This document shows positions 28,917 to 37,494 of a stretch of 64,000 nucleotides of DNA, in pieces (the first letter of the stretch is position 1; each line of letters starts with the position of its first letter). The position numbers and the translations under genes are program-made. The notes beneath the pieces were generated by a model that saw only the letters and a program-made list of their open reading frames with translations, had not been told where the DNA came from and did not search any database. Source of the stretch: Neptunicoccus cionae (lineage in GTDB: Bacteria > Pseudomonadota > Alphaproteobacteria > Rhodobacterales > Rhodobacteraceae); contig NZ_PKOJ01000006.1 in NCBI RefSeq assembly GCF_002860325.1, positions 238,496 through 302,495 of the forward strand, given 5' to 3'.

Positions 28917-30038
28917 TCAGACCGATGCCAGGTGTTTGTCTGGACCGTGGGCATCATGTGCATTTGGCGCGGATCGGTCGCTGCGCAGAATTGTTTCGAC
29001 GTCAGGGGCCGCCATCGCATGCATCAAGGCGCCATACCCCAACTGAAAACGAATTTCCGAACCAGTAAGGAGCGTCACATCCTTTGCTTCAAGAATAAGG
29101 TGGTCACTTGTGGCACCGACAAATTTTGTATTGGCAGGCATCGAAAGCCCAGCCGCATCCGTGTCTTGTTCCCCGATCGCGAGAACGATCCGCGTCGTTT
29201 TTGATATGACAGGGAAGAACAAATTCTTTGCAATGGTTTGGTCCGCACATCGCAGCAATGGGCGCAAGGATTTCGCATCTGTCTCGATCACTTCCGCGAC
29301 AAGTGTGAAGGCATCCCGATACGTGCCGTCAATATGAGCCCCGGTTATCGGATCGACGCCAAGAAGGATCGCTTCCCCAAGGCGAAGATCGTTGATCCGA
29401 CCTGTAGCATGCGGCCCGAACGCCCAAGTCAGGTTTGCCGAGTTGCCGCCCGATACCGTCTGGAGGAGAAGCCGGAACTGGCACTCGATATCATTTGCAA
29501 GGAACGACAGGGTCCGCATATTGATATCCGTTGGCGCAATTCCATTCAGACAGGCGAAATTGGCACCAATGCCTTTTAGCGCCACACCGGGCGTGTCCAT
29601 TATGCGCCGCACCATGTGGCGGGTGTTTTGTGGCAAAATCCCCTCGCGCATGTCTCCCATTTCGATCATCAGGATGATACCGTGCACTTTATTGTGCCGG
29701 AGTGCCGCCGCACCAAGTGCACTGATCACAGAAACCTCGGTGTTGTAGCTCGTCTCGCAGAGTTGCACGACCTCTTCGACCTGACTCAGCATCGGCGTCC
29801 TTATCATGGTGACCGGACAAGTTATCCCCGCCCTGCGCAACCGCTTCACATTGCTCAACCGTGCCTCGGCCAGTCCCGCAGCGCCACCGTTCAGCATGGC
29901 TTGCGCGATAGCGGGATGACCACACACCGCTTTTGTCACCGCGGACACACGGATTCCCCGTCTCTGCAACCGCCCGACAATCGTCCGTGTGTTGTGGGAT
30001 ATCTTGCGCAGATCTACTTCCAGGCGCGGGCTATTCAA
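28917..30038 (-). CDS. PLP-dependent amino acid racemase (alanine/ornithine racemase-like)
   Basis: A fold-type III PLP enzyme of 373 residues. The N-terminus RLEVDLRKISHNTRTIV and the lysine in VSAVTKAVCGHP (PLP Schiff base) are typical. HGIILMIEMGDMREGI and GIGANFACLNG are the barrel strands seen in the alanine/ornithine racemase subgroup rather than in biosynthetic Alr. Substrate is unknown. Its start overlaps the DUF1611 stop by 4 bp (ATGA), so the two are translationally coupled and probably act in one D-amino-acid pathway. Confidence 0.88.
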   Translation of the reverse strand: MNSPRLEVDLRKISHNTRTIVGRLQRRGIRVSAVTKAVCGHPAIAQAMLNGGAAGLAEARLSNVKRLRRAGITCPVTMIRTPMLSQVEEVVQLCETSYNTEVSVISALGAAALRHNKVHGIILMIEMGDMREGILPQNTRHMVRRIMDTPGVALKGIGANFACLNGIAPTDINMRTLSFLANDIECQFRLLLQTVSGGNSANLTWAFGPHATGRINDLRLGEAILLGVDPITGAHIDGTYRDAFTLVAEVIETDAKSLRPLLRCADQTIAKNLFFPVISKTTRIVLAIGEQDTDAAGLSMPANTKFVGATSDHLILEAKDVTLLTGSEIRFQLGYGALMHAMAAPDVETILRSDRSAPNAHDAHGPDKHLASV

Positions 30039-31234
30039 ATCGCAACCAATGGGCTTCCCTGCCGTAGGCCGGGATAGGCGGCCAAAACCATCGCCAACAA
30101 ATGCGCGGCGGGTCGGCTAAGGGCATCGGTCACAGGCAGATTAAGTATCTCAGCCTGCTCGACAATCGCTATCGTGATCTCGTCTTCGGACATGCCCTCA
30201 TGATTGAGGGTCATGCCAATAACTTTGGTATCCGAAAACGCCTCAATCAAGGCTATCTCGCCCGCGGGTGTTGGCATTGGCATGTCAGGAAAATCGCAGC
30301 GATGCATGCGATTTGGGGCGTGTTGAAGGATAATGGCGTCCGGCTGGCTGCCGCGCAGGATAAATGCCGATGTGCAGAAGGCGGGATGGCTCAACGCGCC
30401 CTGGCCTTCGATCAGAATGACATCCGGTTGCTCGGCCTTAGATGCCGCAACGATTGCGCCCTCAAGCTCGCCGCAACAGAATTGGGGCGGCACCGCATCC
30501 ATTGCCACGCCATATTTAGCCCCCTGCATAAGTCCTGTCTGGCCTGTATTGACCAACACGGTCTTTATCCCCTCTGCATTCAGCGCAGCTGCCAGTACCG
30601 TGGCCGTGGTCCGCTTTCCGATGGCGCAATCTGTCCCCAAAACAGCAATGCGCAGCGCAGCGACCTGAGCGACACTGCCATCGAACAAGCGCATGTTCTT
30701 ACTGGGCTTGGGCTTGCGAATATCGCGGATAGTGACCTGTTGATCCAACGCGGCTTGCGCAATTTCGATGTCGTCGCTGAGGTATTCATGCAAGCCGCAG
30801 ACAATATTCATACCGCGTGCGATTGCATCCAGTACAACGCCACGATCAACGATGGAAAGCCGCCCTGTTGAGGGAGCCATTCCGTAGATAAACGTATCAG
30901 GGATCGAGGGCTCACGGGCGACAGCGGAGCCCAGATCCTTCAAAATTGGTATCTGGTTGCTTACGCCATCAAGAACCTGCCCGCTATTTGCGCCGCTATG
31001 GGTGCTGTCGATGACTGAAACAATCCTGTAGGCTTCGGAATAGCGCACCAGACCGTTCGCGGTCTTGCCATCAATTCTGGCAAAGTTGCCTTCACAATAG
31101 ACAACAGCTGTGGGCGGTGTGGAGTTCGGCGTTTGAAGGGTCGATCGTGACGGCGCATCATGGATCACGGATGACATTTGCGGGCTCTGGATCGCACCGC
31201 GCAGGGACTCTAACGTCTTGATTTCGGTTTTCAT
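30035..31234 (-). CDS. DUF1611 family protein (D-amino-acid N-acyltransferase-like)
   Basis: A 399-residue protein with a Rossmann-like N-terminal half (about 40-180) and a P-loop domain beginning at VLGTDCAIGKRTTATVLAAA, followed by VNTGQTGLMQG and LIEGQGALSHP. This is the DUF1611 arrangement. The characterised member DgcN is described as a D-glutamate N-acetyltransferase in D-glutamate breakdown. Here the partner is a racemase-fold enzyme instead of the epimerase-like DgcA, so the substrate may differ. A good AAAGGA site precedes the ATG. Confidence 0.85.
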   Translation of the reverse strand: MKTEIKTLESLRGAIQSPQMSSVIHDAPSRSTLQTPNSTPPTAVVYCEGNFARIDGKTANGLVRYSEAYRIVSVIDSTHSGANSGQVLDGVSNQIPILKDLGSAVAREPSIPDTFIYGMAPSTGRLSIVDRGVVLDAIARGMNIVCGLHEYLSDDIEIAQAALDQQVTIRDIRKPKPSKNMRLFDGSVAQVAALRIAVLGTDCAIGKRTTATVLAAALNAEGIKTVLVNTGQTGLMQGAKYGVAMDAVPPQFCCGELEGAIVAASKAEQPDVILIEGQGALSHPAFCTSAFILRGSQPDAIILQHAPNRMHRCDFPDMPMPTPAGEIALIEAFSDTKVIGMTLNHEGMSEDEITIAIVEQAEILNLPVTDALSRPAAHLLAMVLAAYPGLRQGSPLVAI

Positions 31235-31304
31235 GGTATATTCCTTTTGATTGCGAAAATGATCCCTGACGGGGTGTTGCGGCGCAGATTCGGGTGCAGC
31301 AGGT

Positions 31305-32132
31305 TCAGTTTCTCAGAACGCACTGACCTTTGGACTTCTGGAAATTCCGGTTACATTCCCAACGGCTCCCGGATCTGTCGAGATGACCGTTAGTGGGGAT
31401 GATGATCTCCTCGCATCCGGTGCCGGACGCTGCATACCCTCTGTGGCACCGCCATCCCTCGCTGTAAGAAGCATCGTCAAAATATGCGAATTCCGGAATG
31501 ACAACGGCTATACACAGACCATCCTGTTCATAAAAACCACGTTGGCAGGACCACGGCCGGCCATAATTAGAACCGTTTAAATAGCCGTTGAGCGGAACCG
31601 CGATTGCGGTGCAACCGTCATTCAGTTTTTCGAACCCGCGGTCACATTTCCAAGCGGATCCGTAGGTTGAGTCAATTAGGTAGCCGTTTTTAGGCACGGC
31701 GATCTCCTTGCAGGTCTCACCGGTTTTCATAAACCCGCGCCGGCAGCGCCAGCGTTCGCCAGTATGGTCTAGAAACCCTCCATCGGGAACGACTACCGCT
31801 ATGCAGCCTTTATCATCGGTATTGAGAAAGCCGTGCAGACATTCCCATCCGGTGCCATAAGAACGGTTTGTCTCATAGGCATTCTCAGGGATTAAGATAG
31901 CCACACAGTCTTCGTCACTGAGACGGTACCCGATGTTGCATTCCCAACCGTCCCCGTAGCTTTTGGCGCTGGCGTTTTCCGGCATGGTTTGAGCAAACGT
32001 AGGCACTACAAAGAGAAGAAGTGCAAAAATCGGGCCTACGAAAACGATCCATATCTTTTGGAAGCCCGTTAAAACAGATGTTGGGCAAACTGCGATTGCC
32101 AAGTGCCGCGATGCTCTAAAGTTATGATCCAT
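31305..32132 (-). CDS. Secreted protein with seven Trp/Cys repeats
   Basis: After a hydrophobic signal or anchor segment (about residues 28-48, ending FAQT) the protein consists of about six to seven repeats of roughly 36 residues: P-x-N-[AG]-[YF]-x5-YG-x-W-x-C-x2-GF-x6-C-x-A-[IV]. Each repeat has two cysteines with constant spacing, suggesting one disulfide each in the periplasm or outside. The family appears in Rhodobacteraceae but I know no function. The ATG at 32132 overlaps the upstream stop by 11 bp; a TTG at 32141 is the alternative. It is coupled to the membrane protein gene upstream. Confidence 0.8.
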   Translation of the reverse strand: MDHNFRASRHLAIAVCPTSVLTGFQKIWIVFVGPIFALLLFVVPTFAQTMPENASAKSYGDGWECNIGYRLSDEDCVAILIPENAYETNRSYGTGWECLHGFLNTDDKGCIAVVVPDGGFLDHTGERWRCRRGFMKTGETCKEIAVPKNGYLIDSTYGSAWKCDRGFEKLNDGCTAIAVPLNGYLNGSNYGRPWSCQRGFYEQDGLCIAVVIPEFAYFDDASYSEGWRCHRGYAASGTGCEEIIIPTNGHLDRSGSRWECNRNFQKSKGQCVLRN

Positions 32133-32475
32133 CGAGCTCAAGCCCCGCGAGGCAAGCGTCTGCGAGGTTTCGGTCAGGCTTATCCGATCCTGGGCGGGTC
32201 GCCCAGCCTGTGTCCATCATTGCGTTGCGACGACCATAGCCTGAGAGATCCTGAAGAATGTTAAGCTTTTCTATTCGTTCTGGATCAGCCGCAGAAATGT
32301 CGAGACAGACCGGAACCATCGCCAAGGTCACTTCGTCCTTTGCCAGGTTCTGCGCCATCGTTTGGGCGTTGCCGTCTGTGGTCCAGCCTCCCCAAGTAAA
32401 GCCTAGGATAGTAACCGCAATCGCGCCACCCAGAGCACCGTAGATGCCGGGTTTCGTCCATTCAGGAAATGTCAT
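32122..32475 (-). CDS. Conserved membrane-anchored protein of unknown function
   Basis: A 117-residue protein beginning MTFPEWTKPGIYGALGGAIA with one membrane helix at about 10-32 (ending FTWGGW) and a soluble domain containing VPVCLDIS and the C-terminal ADACLAGL. Similar small proteins are common in Rhodobacteraceae, without known function. The ATG at 32475 is chosen because AAGGA lies 8 nt upstream. It overlaps the repeat-protein gene, suggesting that the two are made together. Confidence 0.75.
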   Translation of the reverse strand: MTFPEWTKPGIYGALGGAIAVTILGFTWGGWTTDGNAQTMAQNLAKDEVTLAMVPVCLDISAADPERIEKLNILQDLSGYGRRNAMMDTGWATRPGSDKPDRNLADACLAGLELDGS

Positions 32476-32921
32476 TTTAATGATCCTTTGGCGGAGAAAG
32501 TGCCGCCTCACTGTGTTTCGCGCTGACAAGACATTTTGTCAGAGCTGTTTCTAAATCGATAGGACTTCAGCTTGCTGCTTAGAGCCGAACGTTAACCGCT
32601 GGATTTTTTGCCAGAAAACCGAATGAACCTACTGGCAGGGTGGTGCGATCGTGCGCGAAAGCATCGGCAATCCGCACAAACATCAGTTTCCTGCAAAGCG
32701 GCGTGACAGCTGATTTTTTCATGATAGATAGTCGAAGGCCGCTCTGGCAGGCGATGTGCCGCTGCCGAAGAAGACCACAACGTTGTATCTTGTACATAGT
32801 CCCTTAGCGTCTGAAATACAATCTTAGTCGATCAAATCGAATATTAATCGCCGCCCATGATGTTAAAATTAGGACGCGAGCGAACGTTTTATCCGCCGTG
32901 GCGGCAACCCGCAGGCATCAA
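32476..32921. other. Intergenic stretch
   Basis: About 450 bp without a supported gene. A minus-strand frame at 32579-32797 has no ribosome binding site and no family likeness. The part next to 32475 must hold the promoter of the two-gene unit. Confidence 0.4.
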
Positions 32922-33467
32922 TCAGGCGTAGCTACGTTTCCTTTTGAACGCCCAAAAGCCGACACCAATCAAGAAGATCAAGACAGTAAACGTCGTAAAG
33001 CCTGATTTCACAATGGAAGCGACACTTGCCGCCGTGACAGTGTTGGCTGATATTTCTGGCCAGCTTAGGATCATGAGGCAGATGCCGGCGTTCTCCAGAT
33101 AGTCAGCGATAGCTGCAGCAATAGAAAACCAAATTCCAATTCGAACAAGCTTTCGACTTACGTCTCGTGATCCAAACCAATTGAACAATGATATAAAGGT
33201 CATCGCCATCAGCGTAGGATAAGCTAGATCAAGTGGAATTTGTCGCGTGAGGTAATACCTCCTCCCACTAATTCCCAAGGCATCGATCAGCAAATTTGCC
33301 AGTTCAGCCGAATATCCGCCGGGGCGCATGTCGAAAGCGCGCAGGCCGGATAAAGCCTCGATGTGCGCCAGAGTGCCAAAGACCATCAGCAGATAGAATC
33401 CGGCGGCGGCAAGACCGAAGAGCGCTGCTTGCCGGCCGTACTGTTTAGTTGGTATCGTTATTTCCAT
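32922..33467 (-). CDS. Four-helix membrane protein of unknown function
   Basis: 181 residues with hydrophobic segments at about 13-34, 80-103, 108-135 and 150-175 and a short basic C-terminus (KRKRSYA). I recognise no named family. AAGGAGAG precedes the ATG. It is divergent to the Crp/Fnr-like gene at 33549 with an 81-bp gap, so that regulator may control it. Confidence 0.75.
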   Translation of the reverse strand: MEITIPTKQYGRQAALFGLAAAGFYLLMVFGTLAHIEALSGLRAFDMRPGGYSAELANLLIDALGISGRRYYLTRQIPLDLAYPTLMAMTFISLFNWFGSRDVSRKLVRIGIWFSIAAAIADYLENAGICLMILSWPEISANTVTAASVASIVKSGFTTFTVLIFLIGVGFWAFKRKRSYA

Positions 33468-33548
33468 TGGTTGCTCTCCTTACCCTTTCGCACCGATGTA
33501 CCGAGGGCAAGCAAAGCTGGCATTATCGTTTGATAAGGGATTCGCGAT

Positions 33549-34154
33549 TTGGACCTGTTTACTTATCTGACATGTTCGCCGACCGGTTTGGACAAAGTTA
33601 ACGCGCGTAGGTTCGCGGCAGCATGGCGTGTTGATTATGTAGAAAAGGGACGTCGCATTGCGACCCAAGGCGAACCAGACCCATTTGAACATATCATTCT
33701 TGACGGGCGCGCGACGAGCCAAATCACCGACACCGAAGGCCGAGCCGTTTGCGTCGGCTTCCACGCTGGCCCATGCGTGGTCGCACCAAATGTCGCGAGA
33801 ACCAGAAACGGTGCCTCGCGCGTTTCAAACGGTGCCTCGCGCGTTTCAATAGACGTGAATGCAGATGTACTGGTTGCGCAACTGGACAGCCGCGCCTTGA
33901 CTGAGCTTATGGTGGCAGCGGAGCCAATTCGCGAATGGGCAAACGGCATTTTGCAACAAGAGCTGGCGCGGAAAGCTGACCGGGAGTGGTGCCTTGCCGC
34001 ACTCGGAGGCGCAGATCGACTTGCATGGTTTCGCAGGAATTTTCCGCGCTACGAAGAGCTATTTGGCCATTATCTGATAGCATCTTTTCTTGGAATCACA
34101 CCGGTCACACTCAGTCGGCTTCGCAGTGCCGAGCGAGACACGCCTGTTGATTGA
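33549..34154 (+). CDS. Crp/Fnr-family regulator with an internal 7-residue duplication
   Basis: A cyclic-nucleotide-binding-like jelly roll (about residues 1-120; YVEKGRRIATQGEPDPFEHI is the family entry) is followed by the dimer helix and a helix-turn-helix around IASFLGITPVTLSRLR. There is no N-terminal Cys cluster, so it is not an iron-sulfur Fnr. Start is a TTG 8 nt after AAGGGA. NGASRVS occurs twice in a row in the jelly roll, from a 21-bp tandem repeat, which may disturb the ligand pocket. It is divergent to a membrane protein gene. Confidence 0.82.
   Translation: MDLFTYLTCSPTGLDKVNARRFAAAWRVDYVEKGRRIATQGEPDPFEHIILDGRATSQITDTEGRAVCVGFHAGPCVVAPNVARTRNGASRVSNGASRVSIDVNADVLVAQLDSRALTELMVAAEPIREWANGILQQELARKADREWCLAALGGADRLAWFRRNFPRYEELFGHYLIASFLGITPVTLSRLRSAERDTPVD
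33807..33848. repeat. 21-bp perfect tandem duplication inside the Crp/Fnr-like gene
   Basis: The unit AACGGTGCCTCGCGCGTTTC plus A is present twice, head to tail (33807-33827, 33828-33848), with no mismatch. It keeps the frame. The perfect identity suggests a recent slippage event. Confidence 0.95.
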
Positions 34155-34420
34155 AGGTTCGATTGCGGGAACCTCACCTAGTCATTCAGACCTTGGCGGC
34201 AATCAAACCGAAACGGTGCTTTGTCCGGCGTTGCTGACCGTGACGCAAACTAAAGCGAAGGGTCGTTTACTGCCAAGATGTTAACGCTGTATCGCAGCAA
34301 TCGATATTTTGGGTGATAACCGGAGTTTCGCTGCACGCGCCCACCAATAGGGATCCGGGAAAGAAAGCAGCCATTGGGGATTCATTGGCCCTACGGTATC
34401 TACGCAGGGCCAACATATGA

Positions 34421-35245
34421 TCAATCCCACTCGGGCGCGAGCGTCCCCGGACTAACGATGCGTCCTTCGGCTGTACCAACGGCATCAATGTGGGCGATCT
34501 CTTCTACGCTTAACACAATATCTGCAGCGCGGAGATTATCGGCAAGCCGGTCCGGGTTACTCGTGCGGGGCAGCGCGATGCTCATGGGCCGCGTCAGGAT
34601 CCAAGCCAGTGCAATCTGAGCTGGGCTCACATCATGTGCGTTCCCGATCTCGCGCAGCGTGGCGTTCTCCATGACCTTGCCTTGTGCCAGCGGCGAATAG
34701 GCCTCGACCGGTATCCCCTTGCTGTCGAGATGAGCGATCATCCGTGTCTGGTCGATCAGCGGATGCAATTCGATCTGGTTGGCGGCCAGCGGCGTGTTCA
34801 ACGCAGCCTGTGCTTGGTTGACCATATCCATGGTGAAATTCGACACGCCTCCATGGCGGACTTTGCCCGCTGAAATCAGATCATTTAGCGCGCTAATGGT
34901 GTCGGCAATCGGCACGTCTCTCGACGGCCAATGAAGGAGCAACAGGTCTACATAGTCCGTCCCCAGTCGTTTCAAAGACGCTTCAGTCGCAGCGATGAAG
35001 GCTTCTGGCGAGAAGTGCTCGGGCAGGATCTTGGTGGTAAGGAACACCTCATCGCGGCGGACATCGGCGCGGCGCAAACCTTCGCCAACTTGCTCTTCGT
35101 TTTCATAGGCCTGCGCCGTATCAATATGGCGGAAACCTTCGGAAAGCGCCGCGGCCACCATATCGGCTACCGTATCTTGCTCAAGTTGAAATGTGCCGAA
35201 CCCCATGGACGGAATTTGGGCAGGGCCGATAAGGGTAATACTCAT
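34421..35245 (-). CDS. Aldo/keto reductase (2,5-diketo-D-gluconate reductase type)
   Basis: An NADPH-dependent carbonyl reductase of 274 residues with the AKR signatures GFRHIDTAQAYENEEQVG, the catalytic Tyr and Asp in this stretch, VDLLLLHWP (catalytic His) and the cofactor-binding SIALPRTSNPDRLADN near the C-terminus. It overlaps the luciferase-like gene by 4 bp, so they form one unit. The natural substrate is not evident; many such enzymes detoxify aldehydes. Confidence 0.92.
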   Translation of the reverse strand: MSITLIGPAQIPSMGFGTFQLEQDTVADMVAAALSEGFRHIDTAQAYENEEQVGEGLRRADVRRDEVFLTTKILPEHFSPEAFIAATEASLKRLGTDYVDLLLLHWPSRDVPIADTISALNDLISAGKVRHGGVSNFTMDMVNQAQAALNTPLAANQIELHPLIDQTRMIAHLDSKGIPVEAYSPLAQGKVMENATLREIGNAHDVSPAQIALAWILTRPMSIALPRTSNPDRLADNLRAADIVLSVEEIAHIDAVGTAEGRIVSPGTLAPEWD

Positions 35246-36213
35246 TTTATTGTTTCCATTGTGTTTTCTTGTGCAAACTCAGGGATGACGTGCTTGGCTA
35301 ACTCGGCCAGAACGTCTTCGATTTCGCGCTGTGATTGGCGCAAGTTAAAGGCGATGTGGGCGACACCTGCAGCGTGCAGCGATTGAAAATGTGTGATGAG
35401 CGCATTGCGACCGATACGGCTCCCGAACTGGATTGGCCGAGAGGGCGCATCGGGATCAGGGTCAAGGTCCAGGTGCATGACGGACAGGACCGGCGCGGGG
35501 GGTAGGCCAGCATCGGTGCGCGCTTGACGCCACATCGACAGACGGCGTTCGGCCTGCTCAGGAGGGCCGGGATAGGTGAACCAGCCGTCCAAGGTGCGGG
35601 CAATCCATTGCAGGCTTTGCTGGCCCATCCCGGCCATGACCATCGGGATACCTTCTGGCACATAGGGGCGCACGGTGACGGGGCCTTGTGGTCCTTGCAG
35701 CGCATCACCTGACCAGAGGGTGCGCATCTGGTCGACGCGATCGCGCAGGGTGGCTCCGCGGGCCTCATAGTCCCGCCCCATCAGAGGGTATTCCACCGGA
35801 CGGTCCCCGGACGCAATGCCAAGGATAAACCGCCCGCCCGACAGATGGTGCAGGCTGGCCGTCATCTTGGCCAGCAGGATCGGATCCCGCAGCGGCAAGA
35901 CGATACCCGCAGTGCCAAGCGCGATACGATGGGTGCGGCCTGCAAGAAAGCCGAGATAGGGGAACGGATCGAAGACCTGTCCCGCATCCCCGAAGCTCGG
36001 ATCGTGAACCGGCACGTCCCGCAGCCAGACCGCATCGAAGCCAAGGTTCTCGGCCAGTTCCACGCCCTTGGCGGGATTTGAGATGTCCGGCACACCAAAG
36101 GGACGACCCTCGATACGGGCGAGGCGTTGCCCGGCTTCAGACCAGTCGCGGTCCAGTGGCAATTCAATGCCAAACGTCATGCGGTCTTTGTAAATCAGAT
36201 TCAGGGCAGACAT
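35242..36213 (-). CDS. Luciferase-like (LLM class) flavin oxidoreductase
   Basis: A 323-residue TIM-barrel oxidoreductase of the bacterial luciferase group, with VELAENLGFDAVWLRDVPVH, RTHRIALGTAGIVLPLRDPI and GGRFILGIASGDRPVEYPLM. These are the usual flavin-binding strands, and the closest type appears to be the TIGR03571 group found with reductases and efflux genes. AGGAGG precedes the ATG. The downstream aldo/keto reductase is translationally coupled, and an MFS exporter follows upstream in the same direction. Confidence 0.9.
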   Translation of the reverse strand: MSALNLIYKDRMTFGIELPLDRDWSEAGQRLARIEGRPFGVPDISNPAKGVELAENLGFDAVWLRDVPVHDPSFGDAGQVFDPFPYLGFLAGRTHRIALGTAGIVLPLRDPILLAKMTASLHHLSGGRFILGIASGDRPVEYPLMGRDYEARGATLRDRVDQMRTLWSGDALQGPQGPVTVRPYVPEGIPMVMAGMGQQSLQWIARTLDGWFTYPGPPEQAERRLSMWRQARTDAGLPPAPVLSVMHLDLDPDPDAPSRPIQFGSRIGRNALITHFQSLHAAGVAHIAFNLRQSQREIEDVLAELAKHVIPEFAQENTMETIK

Positions 36214-36276
36214 GATACGAACCTCCTGTTCATTGGTCTGCCCCGCTGCACGTTAGATACGGCGGGGCAAATGTGG

Positions 36277-37458
36277 TTATTCAGCAGCAACAGTTTGGGG
36301 TGCTGTTGCGTTCAAGCGACCAGACAGGCGCACCAGAACGATCCCGACAACCACCACACCAGCGGCGATGTAGGGCGCAGCGGCAAGGCCGATGCCTTCC
36401 ACCACAAGTCCACCAGCCCATGCGCCCCCAGCGATGCCGAGGTTGAACGCGCCGATGTTCAGGCCGGACGCCACATCCACCGCACCGGGGGATACTTCGC
36501 GTGCGATTTGTACGACGTAAGACTGCAGCGGTGGCACGTTGGCGAAGGCAAAACCGCCCCAGAAGGCCGCAACCGCGATCGCTGCAATCGGGCTGGTGAG
36601 GAGCGCGCCGAGTGCGACCAGAGATATGGCAAGGCCAGCAAAGATCACGGTCAGGGATGGCACTGCACCGATACGATCGGCCAGTTTACCGCCTGCAATG
36701 TTTCCCACAGCGACAGATGCACCGTAGAGCAGCAGCACAAGGCTGACCGCGCCCGCAGACAGGCCGGTGACTTCGTTCAGCATCGGCGCAAGGAAGGTAA
36801 AGGCGATGAAGTTGCCGCCATAGCCGACAGCCGTGATCAGATAGACCAGCAAAAGGCGCGGCGAGGTCAGTACCTGTAACTGTGCCTTGATCCCCGCTGA
36901 GGCAGCCTTGGTCAGATTGGCAGGCACCAAGATGGCAGAAGCGATAAAGCCGATTACACCCAGCACGACAACGCCAAGGAAGGTCGACTGCCAGCCGAAG
37001 TTTTGACCGATGAACGTTCCCAAAGGAACACCCGTCACCAGCGCGACGGTCAGGCCAAGGAACACCAGTGCGATGGCCGAGCTTTCCTTTTCGGGCTCCA
37101 CCAGATCGGTGGCGATCGTCGAGGCGATAGCAAAGAACACACCGTGGGCGAGGCCGGTAATAAAACGCGCTGCGACAAGGCTGCCGTAATCGGGTGCAAA
37201 GGCGGCATAAGCATTGCCGAGCGTGAACAGCGCCAGCAAGAGCAGCAACAGCGTCTTACGAGGCACACGGTCGGCCATGGCGGTCAGCACTGGCGCACCG
37301 ATGGTCACGCCAAGCGCATAGAGGCTGACCAACAGACCAGCAGAAGGTATAGAAACGCCAAGATCGGCGGCGATGGTGGGAAGCAAGCCTACGATAACGA
37401 ACTCGGTCGTTCCGACGGCGAAAGCGCTGATGGTCAGCGCCCAAAGGGCAAGTGGCAT
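36277..37458 (-). CDS. MFS transporter, DHA1 type (AraJ/YdhP-like)
   Basis: Twelve hydrophobic segments in 393 residues; MPLALWALTISAFAVGTTEF and ADRVPRKTLLLL are standard for sugar-efflux/drug H+ antiporters of the AraJ-PbuE group. I start at the ATG at 37458, which has GGAG upstream; a frame to 37527 overlaps the divergent LysR gene. Only about 36 bp separate it from that regulator, which likely controls it and the two downstream oxidoreductase genes. Confidence 0.9.
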   Translation of the reverse strand: MPLALWALTISAFAVGTTEFVIVGLLPTIAADLGVSIPSAGLLVSLYALGVTIGAPVLTAMADRVPRKTLLLLLLALFTLGNAYAAFAPDYGSLVAARFITGLAHGVFFAIASTIATDLVEPEKESSAIALVFLGLTVALVTGVPLGTFIGQNFGWQSTFLGVVVLGVIGFIASAILVPANLTKAASAGIKAQLQVLTSPRLLLVYLITAVGYGGNFIAFTFLAPMLNEVTGLSAGAVSLVLLLYGASVAVGNIAGGKLADRIGAVPSLTVIFAGLAISLVALGALLTSPIAAIAVAAFWGGFAFANVPPLQSYVVQIAREVSPGAVDVASGLNIGAFNLGIAGGAWAGGLVVEGIGLAAAPYIAAGVVVVGIVLVRLSGRLNATAPQTVAAE

Positions 37459-37494
37459 CGGTTTTCTCCAATAAATTTGATGTCGACGCCGTAT

